Positions 21,724 through 34,500 of a DNA stretch of 64,000 nt are shown piece after piece. The stretch is from positions 43,804,072 through 43,868,071 of the forward strand of contig NC_052614.1 in assembly GCF_016545825.1 (NCBI RefSeq). Direction: 5' to 3'. A program made the translations under genes and the position numbers. This stretch comes from Eucalyptus grandis. Lineage: Eukaryota; Streptophyta; Magnoliopsida; Myrtales; Myrtaceae. Below the pieces are notes generated by a model, which saw nothing but the letters and a program-made list of their open reading frames with translations, was not told the DNA's origin and ran no database searches. Within the stretch, counting starts at the first letter, position 1, and each line of letters starts with the position of its first letter.

Positions 21724-23557
21724 TCAATAGGCAGTTCCTTCGACCAGTTTGTCCAGCTTCTTGGTCCTCAGCCTCTCGGCAAACGCCTCGCTGCCTTGCT
21801 CGTACCTGCACTCGGACAAACAAAAACCCGCTATTAACCCCCGGGCGAGCAAGGACGGCCGACGGTCGGTGTCTCTCTCCTCATCTCGAACATGCAAATC
21901 GCGAATCGCGTACCTCGGAGGCAGGGATATGAGAGGGCTGAGCCGCTGCGCAACCTTCGCGGCCAATTCTTCAGTGTTGACCGCCTGGTTGAAGCAGAAG
22001 TACCTGCCCCGCGTCGAGGGGTCCTCGAGCGCCCGGATGTGAACGTCAGCCAGGAAATTAGTGTCGACGGATGCGAGGACGCCGCTTTCGTACATTTGGG
22101 AAGCCCCTGCATAAAATCGCATCCTTTAGCAATGTTTGCAGTCCTCATCCTCGCATTAAATTTTGAACCCCTCAAGGCATTCATGGCTGTGTACGAAGAA
22201 AGTTCCACAGAGGGCTTCATCCAATCAAGTCAGACGCTGTTTCTTATACTACCCACTTTTTTATTAACTAACCAAATTGACGGCAGTCAAAACCTTTCAC
22301 GCGAGGAATCGAACTCCTCACCTTATTGAGTAATTCTATCCCTTTGTCGCCGTGTCGCAACCCGGAGGAGTATTTACCGAGTAAAATTCATTGCTAGTAC
22401 TAGCCACTGAGTAAAAGGGTTTGAAAGCGTTTTAACCTTTGAGATAAGCCAATGTCGATTTGGGATTCTGCTGAGCCACGGCGGGGCCGAGGACGAGACC
22501 GCTGTTGATGGAGACCATGTTGAGCATCCGGTCCATGGCCAGCGCCCATGCCGCTTGCTCCGACAGCGTCTTCGACAGTGCGTGCCACAGCTGAACCGGT
22601 CCGATCGACACCAAAACCAACAACCACATTCCAATCAAAATCCAAATCCGAAGAACAAGTCTCACCAACACCAAACACACCCCTTTCGTTTTCGGCACTC
22701 GAAAAGATCAAACCGGGAAGTAACGAGGGCAGTTGAGGACGTGGTCAAAGAGAAGCCAAAAGGTTCTAGTAGGTCGCGAAATATCGACATTGACTAGTCA
22801 TTTAGAACCCGGAATGGGGTGTACTACATGGTGGTGTACCTTCAATTTCCTGCAGAAGTCCGGGTCGCTCCAGGACCTCTCGTCCACGTCTACCTGGGAC
22901 GAGATGTCGTCCTTCCATATGGCCGCCGTGAGGGAGGAGCTGAAGACGACCTTGTCGATGCTGTCGGTCTGCGCGCACGCCTCCACCACGTTGATCGCTC
23001 CTCGCACCTCCAAATCCGCATTTTTCTCCTGAAGAAAACCCGAAAAAAAAAGAAAAAAAATGGAATCATTTTCAAACTAAAAAGAATTGACGATTGCTTT
23101 GGATTGCTGATATATCTGTCTCGGAAGGACTTTCTCACGTCGTCATAGCCATCCGAGCTGTCCAAGCAGCAGAACAGAGCAGAGCACCCCTTCAATGCTT
23201 CGAGAATGCTTCTGTAATCCAGCGCTTCCACACTGTAGACCACCAATCTCTCTTCGATCAACTCCATGTCCCTGATCTTCTCCACTATCTCTGTCTCTCC
23301 TGCAAGATTCGATGAAGAGAGAACAAAGAGAGAACCCGCTGAGCAAAAGAAGCAGAAGACCTCAAAAGGGTCCTTCCAAAAAGACGCTGAGAATTGGAGA
23401 AAGACTTGCCATTCTTCTGAATTGCAGCATGGACACTGTACCCTTTGCTCAGCAAGCCTTGGAGGATCCAAAACCCCACGTAAGTCGACGCATCGAGGAC
23501 GCAAACCGCCGGCTTGTCGATCTCGGCCATGTTTGCATTCGCCTCTTCCCTCTCCAT
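21724..23557 (-). CDS. Cinnamoyl-CoA reductase-like SDR protein (SNL6-like), six exons
   Basis: Member of the extended short-chain dehydrogenase family. Exons on the minus strand: 23557-23410, 23299-23139, 23028-22840, 22590-22437, 22106-21914 and 21805-21724, giving 308 aa; a second in-frame ATG at 23530 (MAEIDKPAVCVLDAS) would give 299 aa and matches the start I recall for Arabidopsis At2g23910. Intron 1 uses a GC donor (AATG|GCAAGT) because only this keeps frame. Segments: VCVLDASTYVGFWILQ, FCCLDSSDGYDD, VRGAINVVEAC, VVFSSSLTAAIW, LWHALSKTLSEQAAWALAMDR, NFLADVHIRALED, GRYFCFNQ. The dinucleotide-binding loop lacks the usual glycines, and the catalytic YxxxK Tyr is His (HALSK), so true CCR activity is doubtful. 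Similar changes occur in the Arabidopsis relatives as I recall them. Function unknown. Confidence 0.88.
22250..22375 (-). repeat. Possible SINE relic in intron 4 of the CCR-like gene
   Basis: The minus strand contains GAGGAGTTCGATTCCTCGCG near 22300-22320, a very good pol III B-box/T-arm-like sequence. An A-rich stretch (AATAAAAAAG) follows about 60 bp downstream. I do not see a convincing A box, so this is tentative. Confidence 0.35.
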
Positions 23558-23634
23558 TTTCTTTTGCTTTGTTGGATTCTTCTTCTTTTCCCTTTCTTTT
23601 CTGCGTCTTGTTTGTGCTGATGAGTTGTGCTGTG

Positions 23635-23640
23635 TTTATA
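23635..23640 (-). promoter_or_regulatory. TATA box of the CCR-like gene
   Basis: CCTATAAACA on the minus strand lies about 80 bp upstream of the first ATG at 23557, a good distance for a plant TATA box with a leader of about 50 nt. Not proven. Confidence 0.5.
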
Positions 23641-25299
23641 GGAGAGCAGAGGGGATGTGGATTTTCATCTTCTCTTGAAGGCGTCAGAGAGGAAGAGTTG
23701 GTGAACTATCATGCGACACGTTCTCATCTGCTCACAATCTTGTGCTCGGACGACTTTGTCATATGCTTTCCATATCAACAGTTGGACGATACGTTTTGAG
23801 TTTGAGCTTTATGGGAAAAAAAAGATGAGATCTCTCACTCTATTTGTGGAAAATCAATAAACTGGCTTTCCTAACTTTAATCATTGTTATCTTTTAGATG
23901 AGTGTATGAAAGATATCTTCAATATTTGCAACTTGTGCCCATACATTTTTGTTGATTATGAAAATATTTTTTGTTCCCCATTTTTTTAAGAAATGTAAAT
24001 GATGAAAATTAAGAATTTTTTTTTCCAAATCATTGATTTCCGTGAAAAAAACAGGAGCCTCAGTGGGTTCCACATGTTTTTTGATTTGAGTGGCAACAAG
24101 AGAGTGATAAGATATTCTTCTATAAATTTTTTTAGTGAGTTTTCTATTTCTTAAATGAAAAATTGTAAAAACCCTATCAGTTTGTCTTGGGTGTAACTTA
24201 AACCTGTAAAACACCTAAGCATTCGAGCAATTGTAGACTTGGTATTCTCCGGATTCATAGTGAATTTACTAGTGGCTTATTCCCCTCGTGGGGTAGTACT
24301 AACACATCAAATTGAATCTCGCAAATCTCTGATGTCCTTATTATATATTGTCGATTTCTCTGTTAATTTCTTCTTTCCAAGAGAGACTTGAATTATAAGA
24401 TCTGTTACCTTTTGCGTTATTTTGCAACATCTTTAACAATCTCAATTTGGGCGATGGACTAAGGAAATTGCTTATGGATCCAAAAGATGGTGTGTTGAGA
24501 TGGGTAGGTGCTCCTAGTTTCTTCAATTTCCACATGGATGAGAGTAGATTGGGGAGCTGTGTCCACGAGCAGGCTTCTGTAATCACGGTACTTAATTCCA
24601 AGGAGGGCTAAGAAAGGGCCTCGTACATTTTGGTGAATAGCAAGCTCGGCCGTTGGTAGGTGGAGAACGTGCAACTATAATTTGTTGTTGACTAAAGGAA
24701 AAAGGAAATGAAGGCAACTTTAAAAAAAATGGAACTTTCTAATATGGGATGAAAACACGCGAAATGAAGAGTGCGGTGTAAAGATATAGAGAGTAGAGAT
24801 GAAAATAATTATTATAATTATATCGTGATCATTTATGTGGGTCTCATCATTCATATTATATGAAAATATTATGACGTGTTCTGTGTAGTTTTCATAATCA
24901 CAAATTGGCTTCCAGCTAGAGAAGCCAAAACTATGGCTTTTGGTCGTGGAAAAATAGTTTGATCCTTCCGGCTCATTGTAACACCAATACCTCAACTTTT
25001 TTTTCATGTCGCCAAAAATTCTGAAGTATGTCCCATTGCCATCATGACACAAATAAAAAAAAAAATAAATAAAATAAATAACATCTCAAAGCATCTATAA
25101 AACTTTTGTTATATTGATACAAGTTTAGGATATTAGTGGTATGAAAAAAGCTTAGGCTATTTAAGTTAGGGTTTTTTCTCGTTGACACAAAGAACTTTTA
25201 TCTCACTAGTACAATTATGAGCTTTAAATGACACGAAACAAAGTTTTGAATATTAGTGTCATAATTAACACCGTTTACAGTTTTTTATGATATTTTTAT
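23641..25299. other. AT-rich intergenic region
   Basis: No gene recognised on either strand; all open frames are short and low complexity. At 25080-25270 there is degenerate repeat sequence (ATATTAGTGGTAT / ATATTAGTGTCAT) resembling 49530-49780. Confidence 0.4.
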
Positions 25300-26018
25300 G
25301 GGTTAATACTCTAAAAAATCCTAAATTAGTACACATATAATAAATTTATTATAAACTTATTTTTTAACTACCAAAAACCTCAAATTAGTATACTCATGAA
25401 GTATACTAATACATTTACCCAAAATTAATTTTTTGATCATCAAAAACCCCAAATTGATACACACTAGTGATAAATTTACCACAAATTTACCATAAAAACT
25501 AATTTTTGACTATGAAAAATCTCAAAATTAATACATTTGTGACAAATTCACCATAAATTAATTTTTTGAGTACTAAAAACCTCAAACTAATATACTTGTG
25601 ACCAATTTATTATTCGTTGGCTTCTGTCAAATTTAAATATTAAAATTTGTTGACTAAGACGACACATGGTGATGTAATATGGACATGGAAATCTATATGG
25701 TAAATATCACAAAAAATCTCAAACTAGTATACCCATATCAAATTTAACGATACTCAAGTGATAAATTTAATGGTACACTTATGATAAATTTGGAATTTTT
25801 CATGGCATTAATCCTATGGATTTTCAGGTGAACTTGCCACATCATCATAACATGTCACTATATGTCATTGTAACTTGTCATTATGCGTCATTCACATCAA
25901 CAAGTTTAACGGTAAAATTTGATGGAAGTTAATAGAGAGTAAATTTGTCATAGATATACTAATTTGGGGCAAATTTATCACGGATGTACTAGTTTGAGAT
26001 TTTTCAAGATATTAATAC
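25300..26018. mobile_element. MULE-like element, 719 bp, exact 9-bp target duplication
   Basis: Left end GGGTTAATACTCTAAAAAAT; reverse complement of right end GTATTAATATCTTGAAAAAT. The inverted similarity runs on through AAATTAGTACACATATAATAAATTT against AAACTAGTACATCC-type sequence. Flanked by TATTTTTAT at 25291-25299 and 26019-26027. The left half (25311-25615) is about five degenerate 60-75 bp tandem units, each with AAAAACCTCAAATTAGTATAC and TAAATTTACC-type phrases. No coding content. Confidence 0.82.
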
Positions 26019-26394
26019 TATTTTTATCAAACTAAATATATATGGTAGAGCAATTAAATGGTTAAAATGAGGACGTTTTATGTATATACCTTTTGGATCC
26101 AGTTTTTCTTGTGGGCTGTTTTCCTGAAACCTTAATCTTTTATGAAATTTGGATATTTAAGTATATTTTTGAAAATCATTTACATGGAATTTGAGAGATA
26201 TCACCAAAAGTTTAGGAGGGTTGCACAATAATCCGCTTGCCAGTGTATGTATTGAGCTTTACACACGATATGCACGATGCGTACATCATCACATAAAGCA
26301 AATGACTACAATGAAGACAGAAGAGCTAGAGGAAAAATATATATATATTGAAAAAAAATGAGGGTTTTATGAAAATTCAAATTTTGAGTGTGTT

Positions 26395-26660
26395 TTGCGG
26401 AAAATGAATAATTTGAAAATATATATTTTTTAAATGATTGCTTGTATTGCTTAGAAAAAACGAATGAACAAAAAAAAAAAATCATCGTATTTAGATTAAA
26501 ATTATTGTTGATGATGAAGATATTTTTCATTGACTAATTATTTCAAGCAATCAAACAATCATTTTAATATATATATATTTTTAAATAATATATATTTTTT
26601 AATTATTCTTTTTTTAAAAAAAAAGTAAAACAGTTTTTTCCTTGCAAAAGTTTTCCGGTA
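26395..26660. repeat. AT-rich MITE-like dispersed repeat
   Basis: Shares ordered phrases with 58515-58745 and part of 28430-28530: GAAAATGAATAATTT, ATTGCTTGTATTGCTTA, a middle TTGATGATGAAGATATTTTTCATT and ATTATTTCAA. The middle block may form a terminal inverted arrangement with the start. Boundaries are approximate and no target duplication was established. Confidence 0.45.
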
Positions 26661-26802
26661 AGAAGGAAACAGATTGATAATGTGTTTACAGAATATTTTT
26701 ATTTCACATGTTTGGAGGGTGTGTGTAATTACGAGAGAGTAATCGAGCTAAATTTTTTTCCGGATGAAACGTTGGCACCTTCGAGTTAAAAGGCAAATCG
26801 AA

Positions 26803-26846
26803 AACACTATCTTGATGTTCGACCAAAAAAAGAACACTATCTTGAT
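26803..26846 (+). mobile_element. Micro-insertion: GTTCGACC plus A-tail with exact 14-bp duplication
   Basis: The core GTTCGACCAAAAAAAG (26817-26832) sits between exact copies of AACACTATCTTGAT at 26803-26816 and 26833-26846. Clearest example of this stub class in the window. Confidence 0.7.
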
Positions 26847-27089
26847 TTAAAAAGTAAAAGAAAATTAAAACTGGTGGCGGGGAGTCAAACCCAATATAAA
26901 TCCCCCTCCCCGTACAAGAAAAGAAACTGGCTGCATGGCTCCGTATTCATAAAAATTAACCAAGTCGAAAGGTTTGGATACCAAAATAATTCTTATAATC
27001 CATATTGAGTTTGGACATGATGGGAACCATCAACGTACCAGGTTACCAACTATTGCACTCTCTTTTAGTTACCAAGATATTTAATAAAA

Positions 27090-27395
27090 TAATTACACAA
27101 ATAGCCCATAAACTTCACCCATCATGCAGTATAATAATTTAAATATAATCTAATATGTAATGTGATTTTTGTTTAATATGATCCATAAAATTTTGATAAA
27201 TGCTCCATTTACTCTATGAATTATTATATTTCTAAATTTATTCTAATTTCTGAATTAGTTAATTCATGGATTAAATTGAATGTATATAAAAAAATTAATG
27301 GATACATTAAATAAATTAAAAGTTTATGAAAAATATTATATATTGAATTAAAGTTTAGATATCTGAATAAATTAAAAGTCATTTATATTATTTTT
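27090..27395. mobile_element. AT-rich TIR element, copy 1
   Basis: The right part, AATTAAAAGTTTATGAAAAA followed by TATTGAATTAAAGTTTAG, is an inverted, diverged match of the left part (AATAGCCCATAAACTTC). It also matches the right part of 59830-60143. Edges are uncertain. Confidence 0.45.
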
Positions 27396-28559
27396 TAATT
27401 AAGTCTTGTCGCCTGGCAATCATAAAGGGGCCCACGAGGAAAAGTTATTTTGTCCTTTTAGGGTGTCCTTGTAGGCACGGGGATACTGCCAGCACAATGG
27501 AAAGGAAATACGACCTAGTGGGGCCTCCTCAATTCGGTTTACGAAATTTCTTTTCCATATTTAAAAAAAAATATCAGTTGTGAAATCTTTTCATTTGGCA
27601 TTATTTACTATGAAATACCGTAATATAAAATATAAAAAAAAAGTCGCAATATGTGATATATTAGAGTTAGTCACACGAAACTTGATTATGTCATTTAAAG
27701 AGGAAAATAAATTAATGACTCTTTTCAAGGACCACATAAAGTTTTTATGTTAACATTGTACAAGTATTTGCGAGATTTTGCATAACTAAACGTAAAGCCT
27801 CCTAAAATAAATTTTTCGGCCCCCTCATTTGGTGCTCTAAACTCAGATACATTAAAATGATTAATTAAAATTCATGTGGGATTAGATTGAATTACTTGAA
27901 TATTGCATTATTAAAGGGAATTAAGAAATATGTGCTGAGAATGGATACGTTGGATAACCCTCTATTGGAGTTTGGTATACCAACACCCGAACAGCTTAGG
28001 GACTCTCTTGCTACTTTAAATCTTTTTAGGGCTTCACAATTGTTTCGAGAAGTACGTGAACATGAACAAATTTGAGGGTAATTTGCAGGGAAAGACCTGT
28101 ACTTTTGTAAACCGTGAAAATACTCCATGATTTCGGTTTCTTTTGCAATTTTCATCATGGCGGCTGACCCTTTTCTGATGTTGCCACTAGAAAGAGGTTG
28201 GCACCGATGGCGCGAGGTCAATGCCTCGGTCCGACTCCTAGACCCCGATACACATAAGGGGCCGATCCTCGAACATGGTGTCGGGTTATGCTCCTAGGGT
28301 TCATTTTGGAACTTTAACATATGAGATTTTGAAAAGTCGGAGCATGCTTCGAATTTTTACTAAATTGTAGAAATATGCATCCGCGAAGTTCACTTTACAT
28401 TTGTTAAACTTCATATTTCATTTATTTCAAAAAAATGAATGATTAGGAAGATATTTTTCTATAAATGATTACTTATATGACTTGCAAAAATGAATAGAAG
28501 GAAATTATTTTCATACGACTACAGCCATACCTCCGGTGGAATCTACCCCGTCCGGTGGA

Positions 28560-29910
28560 TTCAAACATTCCGGTATCTCCTTATTCTTTAGTTCGTCGCC
28601 ATTCCTTTAGGGTGAGGCAGCTTCCCTCTCACCTTCGAGATTATCTTTGTTTTTCTGCCACCTTTTATGAACCTCAGTTCTGTCAAGGAGCTCGGTCTAA
28701 CCCTCTGTGGCAGCTACCAAGGTCTGAAGAATCACAGGCATTAGAAAAGAAATCAAACACGGCACTTAGAAAGCACGGCAGGTAGCTAAAGGCTTTTCAA
28801 CAGTTTACCGCAATTTTTAAAGGAGACTTTTGCCACTGTTGCACGACTTGTCTCCATGCTAAGCTTCTCGATGGAACTTAGATGAATGTCAAGAATGCAT
28901 TGATCTTACTGAGGAAGTATATATGCAACCTCTTCCTTGGCTATGGTTGTCCTCCTAGTAAGGTTTGTCGCCTCCGGAGATCCGTGTTTGGATTGAAATA
29001 GGTACTGCACACATGGTTTGCCAAATTCGATGCTACTGTCGAGCAATTTGAATTTCAATCTAGTTCTCATGACGAAGCATTAATTGATCGTCAAAGCAAT
29101 CGAGACATTTTTTTTACTTATACTTTATGTGGATGATTTGATCGTCATAGGAGATGGCCTCAAGGGAATTGCTTCTCACTCGTCATTTTGAGACGGAGTT
29201 TCTTCTAGTTCAATTGGCAATTGTCTCACTTGAGCCGAATATGGCTCTAATATTTTCTTGTGAGTAGGTTTGATCCACCACAAGGTCACTTCTACCGCAC
29301 TAGAGCCCAAAGCCAAGCTGGACCTTCTTAATGGACCTCTATTGCAAGACACTATACTCTATCAACAGTCAGCTATTTAGCAAATCACACTCTTACCCGT
29401 CTTGACATGACATTCTCGGTTCATATCAAAGAATTAGTTTTTTCTACTTTGCATTCTATTTGCCATGCTAATATGCTATATATCTTTGCAATATAGTAGG
29501 GACCTTGTGATATGATATTTACCATCCTTCCAACACTACGTGGGAATTACATGCCCACTTGAGTGCGGACTGTATCGGGATGTTGCTTGATTACTTGGCT
29601 TAGTAAGAAACAAACCATTAACTCATGTCTTTGAGCCCAATCTAATTATCGTATTTTGGCGAATACCAGTGCTCAACTCACTTGACTGCATTGGCTTTTG
29701 AAAGACATGAGTATTCCCTTGAAATCACCTATTATTATTTGGTGCGACATAACGTCACCGTTTGAATCAATATTTTGTGAGCGCACCAAACATGTTGAGA
29801 ATGACTGTCGCTATACTCGACAACATCTTCTTCGAGGAACTATTGATCTTGTCCATGTCTTTTCTGCTGATCAAGCCGTGGATGGTCTCACAAGGCCCTC
29901 CCCTGCGTAA
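28560..29910 (+). mobile_element. Ty1/Copia polyprotein relic (RT to RNase H)
   Basis: Broken plus-strand translation follows the Copia pol order. It starts with RQLPSHLRDYLCFSATFYEPQ near 28614-28680. The RT segments are KVCRLRRSVFGLK with WFAKF at about 28965-29030 and LYVDDLIVIGDGL at about 29133-29170. Then DHKVTSTALEPKAKL and the C-terminal RNase H end CERTKHVENDCRYTRQHLL with FSADQAVDGLT at 29776-29895. Many stops and frameshifts and large deletions; no LTR pair found. A purine-rich stretch and possible LTR start lie near 29990-30020. Dead copy of an ancient plant retrotransposon. Confidence 0.8.
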
Positions 29911-31502
29911 ATTTCTATTTTCTTGTGTATAATCCAAACGCTCCTCCTCCTTGCACAATTTCCTAGTTTCTTGTTCAAACTCTAGTTGGTTTCCTTGAAA
30001 CCACCTCGAGTTTGAGGTAAATTTAGAATAACGCCAGAATATTACAAGATTTCTCGGTATGAATGAAATGCTGATTGATCCTTGTCAGATCCTATTTTTA
30101 GCCGTGCATATTATTAGGGTACAAATACCCCTTAAATATAGTGGTTTATTCACCCAAAATATCCATCACGGACCTTTGCTTGCATCTTACATGATTCTTG
30201 AGGTCAGCGAATATTTCGTTAATCTGTGATTTACCTGAAAGGGTGGTCTTCTTCGTCATTATAAAAGAGAGAAAAATGCCAAACAGATCGTGGCTTATAA
30301 TTCTTATCCTCACATTGACCAAAAGAAGAGTCATCTGAATTTGCTTACTATGGCTAGAGCCTTGCCACATTTATAACTTCAATTCCAAGCTACAGACATC
30401 TCAAGATACAGTGAATTGTGACCATAATTTCCTCAATTGGCTGAAGCTGTCCCTCTAAACCATTTGTTACAGCTCGCATCTAAATTACAGAAGGCCTTTA
30501 GCGGCAGAGAATCAGGACTTATTCCACCGGCTCGAATCGAACACCGGGTAGATGGTTAGTACAGTCGCCAAAAGCCATACCCATCCTAGCAAATTATTTA
30601 TGCTTACGACAGTCTGATTGCTGGTCTTCGAGTTTATTCTTCATCCTGCTACAGCATTTGCCTCGCTACTTTCTTCGGCGACATCCTTCCCCGTCAACAT
30701 GGCCGTGTGGTGCTCTAGGTACTCCTTGCTGTTCATCTCTGTTAATCTGCACCAGTATCTCTTAGTCAGTGATATCACCACAAAGAATTGCTTGCATAAG
30801 TGGGCCGTCCAAATGAATCAGCTTCTACCGCATGATCCCGAAATTATTAGTAATTGGATAAGAATGGACAACTCGGAGGGTCAAGCAGCATCAAAGGTCT
30901 CACGGTAAATCTATGGTCAAGCATGCTTATAAAGGACCCCATGCACTGGGGTATCTTGAACATTTAATCAATGGAAGGATGTATCGCATCCCAATTGCGA
31001 TTGTAACTCATACTACGGGACTTCTTCAACATAATGTATCAAGACCTTTTTCTCCTCTCTGTGGTAATAATGAAGACGAGAAGTAGACAATGAGTAAATG
31101 ACCATTCTCTCTTCCCTATTTAAATGTGACTAGAGAACAAGAAGTACATGCAGTAATCCAAAAATGATGCTCTCAATCAGGTAGAGAAACCATCAAAAGC
31201 AGCCACCTTCCACTACCGAATGCCAAAGACCAAACTGTCGGAAATTTCAGTAACCTAGTCCAGCTTATTCAGTCACGAGCAAAGTACATTGTAGCTTTTA
31301 GAGGAAAAGTTGATTCTGCGTTCTGATGATAAGATCGTTAAGGTACATAATTACAGGCTTTATAATTCATAATCATATGCCATGCATCTCTGCCATTCAC
31401 CACCAGTTGTCCACATATTGACATAAGTATATCCGCAGAAAAGCAGAACTTATCACAAACTCCAAATAATCAGAGATTGAACCTAAATTCCAAGCGGAAA
31501 CT
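29911..31502. other. Intergenic region and probable 3' UTR of the AFG1-like gene
   Basis: No gene recognised. An open frame at 30618-30908 has no similarity that I can name. At about 30520-30590 the minus strand contains GGTGTTCGATTCGAGCCGG, a T-arm/B-box-like sequence that may be a tRNA or SINE scrap. The portion next to 31503 should include the 3' UTR. Confidence 0.4.
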
Positions 31503-34500
31503 TTAAATAGGCAGCCCATGAAGAATTTTAGATGTATTAGCAGCACCAGACAGTGCTTTGTGCCTCGCTAACCTCAGTGGAAGAGGTAGCCTCAAACATT
31601 CACAAAGATCTCCAAAAACAAGTGTGTCAGTTGATAGTCGTTAAAGCAATATAAAGTAATTAAAACAATAGATTTTGTTTTGCGGTGGGGAGTACTGAAA
31701 ATCTTTGAAAATATTGGCCATCAATACAATATAAAATACGGAAAAAAACTCTCAATAGTAAGCAATGGAGGTTTACATACCGGCTAATAGTACGGTCTTT
31801 AGCAAATCCAAGTTCATTGTCAACGCAAAGGTCCAAATCGTCGCTTCTCCTTGACCTCGAAGAGGTTCTGGGCGCCATTTGCTGTGCATCCATGACTGTC
31901 ACTATCCTATCAAAAAGTTCATGTGGGTTGCCCTCAGCCGTACACAGTAGCCTAGCCCTGTTCTCATACATGACCTGGTAATCAGTCAATAAATGTAGTT
32001 AAATTAATTGTCTACTCAAAAACTTCCCATAAACCTAACCCTGAGAATAAAAAAGAGCCAAGGAAAAGGATAAATTTTAAGAAAATATTGACTTTGCTCC
32101 CTAAAGCACAGCATAGGTGACATGATACCCACTTTAAATTCTGTGTTAAAATTGTACTTCTCTTTAACTAATCCCGAAAGGGCATCCTCAACAGTTTAAA
32201 AATATCATCAGACTATCAACCAGATATGGTTAAGAAGGAAGAGCGCATATTTCTTTAAGATATACTGCACATTGAAGAGCCAAAAGCTCATAAGCTGCAG
32301 TCCTATTGTGCAAATTGTAAAGCCAAAAAGCAGAAAATATAAGGTCTTAAAGAACAAACTTATTCAGATTTGAGGCTTACATCAACTAAAGTGACAAACC
32401 GATAAGCTGCAGTCCTATTGTGTAGTCCAAAAATCGGCACACCATCCAATGCCAGGGTGTGAAAATTCTCTACGAAACAAAGAAAATGAGAATTTAGCCC
32501 ACAATATCTGAAAAATAGCATGATCATTTAAGATAATCATGAGAAGGCACAGAGTTGGCTCCCCTAACAGTGGACTGAAGAAGAAACATCTCCAACTCTT
32601 GACTGCTCTACCTATTTCAATTTAATAATTGGCATTTTGGAGGCCCCTAGCTTGAGTAGGATCTACTAATATCCATTTGTCAATTTATTCAACCTCATAG
32701 AAGACCATAATCACAAAATTCTCTATGGTTTGCATGGCTATGCAACAACAATAACTAACAAGAAACTTGATAAACAAAAGACAAAAGGTAGCAGCGTGCA
32801 TTATAACATGTATACATTCCCTTAATCTTGATTAGTTTACTTGTTGCATAAAAAGTAGTTTTAAGTTTGTCAGTGCCTAGACTACTATCACTTCTTTAAA
32901 CACCTAAAAATAACTTACTGCATAACCCAAAATAATCCGCAGCACCAAGAGGCCGGTCGCATAATTCCTCAAAGGGAAAATAGGCGCATCCATTAGCACC
33001 AAGTGGAACCTAAGCAGGATATAATATAAAGCAGTTAAGGGAGAGAAGCACAAGCAACCTTGCATAAGGATACAAGCGGTCACTACATTGTGTGGCACAT
33101 ACCTGTAGTTTCCGTCCCATTACGACTTCAACCTCTTGAGGTCTTGCGGTTGTGTGTTCCCCAATCAATTGCTGGAACTTCTGCAGGAGATACGCAGATG
33201 AATCTTTGCCAACAAAGTATGAACCTTGATCTGCCTGAGATTGGAGATAAAAGACAAGTTAGGCATAGAGATGTGTGATTTGCCAACTGAGCAGCGGGTG
33301 TGGAATTTTGTGAAGAAAGAGTTAAGCAACTGCACCGAAGTCATCTTTCTATAATCTACAAGAGATCCAATTTCACGAACTACACATCTTTCCTGCATAG
33401 AAAGGACATTAGAAATTAATCAAAACTTTTAACTTGAGCAGATGCAAGAACCATACATAAAAACATTAAGCTTTTAACTCTCTCTCTCTTTCTCTCTCTA
33501 TGTCTGCTAACTTACAAAAGTAAATACACATACTCACCTTCAAAGTCGCAATGAACGGCAGGAAAAGATCCCTCTGCAATCCACCTTCATAGAGGTTATC
33601 GGGAGCACGATTTGAAGTTGCGACAAGTATCTGTAGTTGCACCACAGTAGCATATAATATGACAATTTTGCAACTATCCAACTTGAATTTTTCCAAATTG
33701 ATGATGCATAGAAGCATCAATAAATCCAGAAAGGTTGTCACTTACAGCACCATTGGCAAATAGATGTCTATATAGACGATTAAGGATCAAGGCATCAGCA
33801 ACATCATTTACCTAGTCCGAACCAAAAAGAAACACGCCAGTAAGAGACTTAACAGAATCCAAATAAATCAATAAGTACATCACCATCATTAGAATTTCCA
33901 AATTTGCTATACCATAAATTCATCGAGACACAACAAAATCGCCTCATCAGATATTTCTCCTGCAACAACTTCAAGTGGATCTGCCACACCCTTATGTTTC
34001 TGTGAGGATATAGAGTTAGACAAACTTGCTACAGATACCATGACTGTACATTAAATATGGCCGAGGAGATCAGCACCAAAGAGCTTTAGAACATTCAGAT
34101 GACCGGCATATATTAAATGCACGACTTACTATTCATGCTAGAAATTTACAGGGCTCAAGTGCCATACATGATCGAAGGTCTAAAAGAAGCAACAGCCAAC
34201 CTCAATTTGGAAAAAAGTAGTTAAAGACACTTTATAATAAGAAAGAACACATGTCTATTCTTACTTGCAAGCGGCTATGGACATTTAGCATGAAGTCATG
34301 AAAATGGATCCTCTTTTTTCTCCAATTTCCAGGCCTGTCATGAAGGGCACATTGACATTCATCAGTACAGAAAAATGAGAAAAGTCAATCTTGAATTCTA
34401 CATAACATCTCCACGAGATGATCCAATAAAATATTGGATTGGCAAATTAGACTTACAGCTGATCAAAGAACAAGTCCATCAACATGGTTTTTCCAGTGCC

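Larger units (their letters stand above)
26028..27886. other. AT-rich intergenic region with small repeats
   Basis: No gene recognised. It contains MITE-like sequence at 26395-26660, the micro-insertion at 26803-26846 and a TIR element at 27090-27395, listed separately. Confidence 0.45.

Noticed and set aside
25311..25615. CRISPR-like regular repeats
   Set aside because: Units are degenerate and directly adjacent without spacers, within a plant TIR element.
30520..30590. tRNA-like sequence on the minus strand
   Set aside because: A good T-arm-like motif but no complete cloverleaf or A box, so not called as a tRNA gene.
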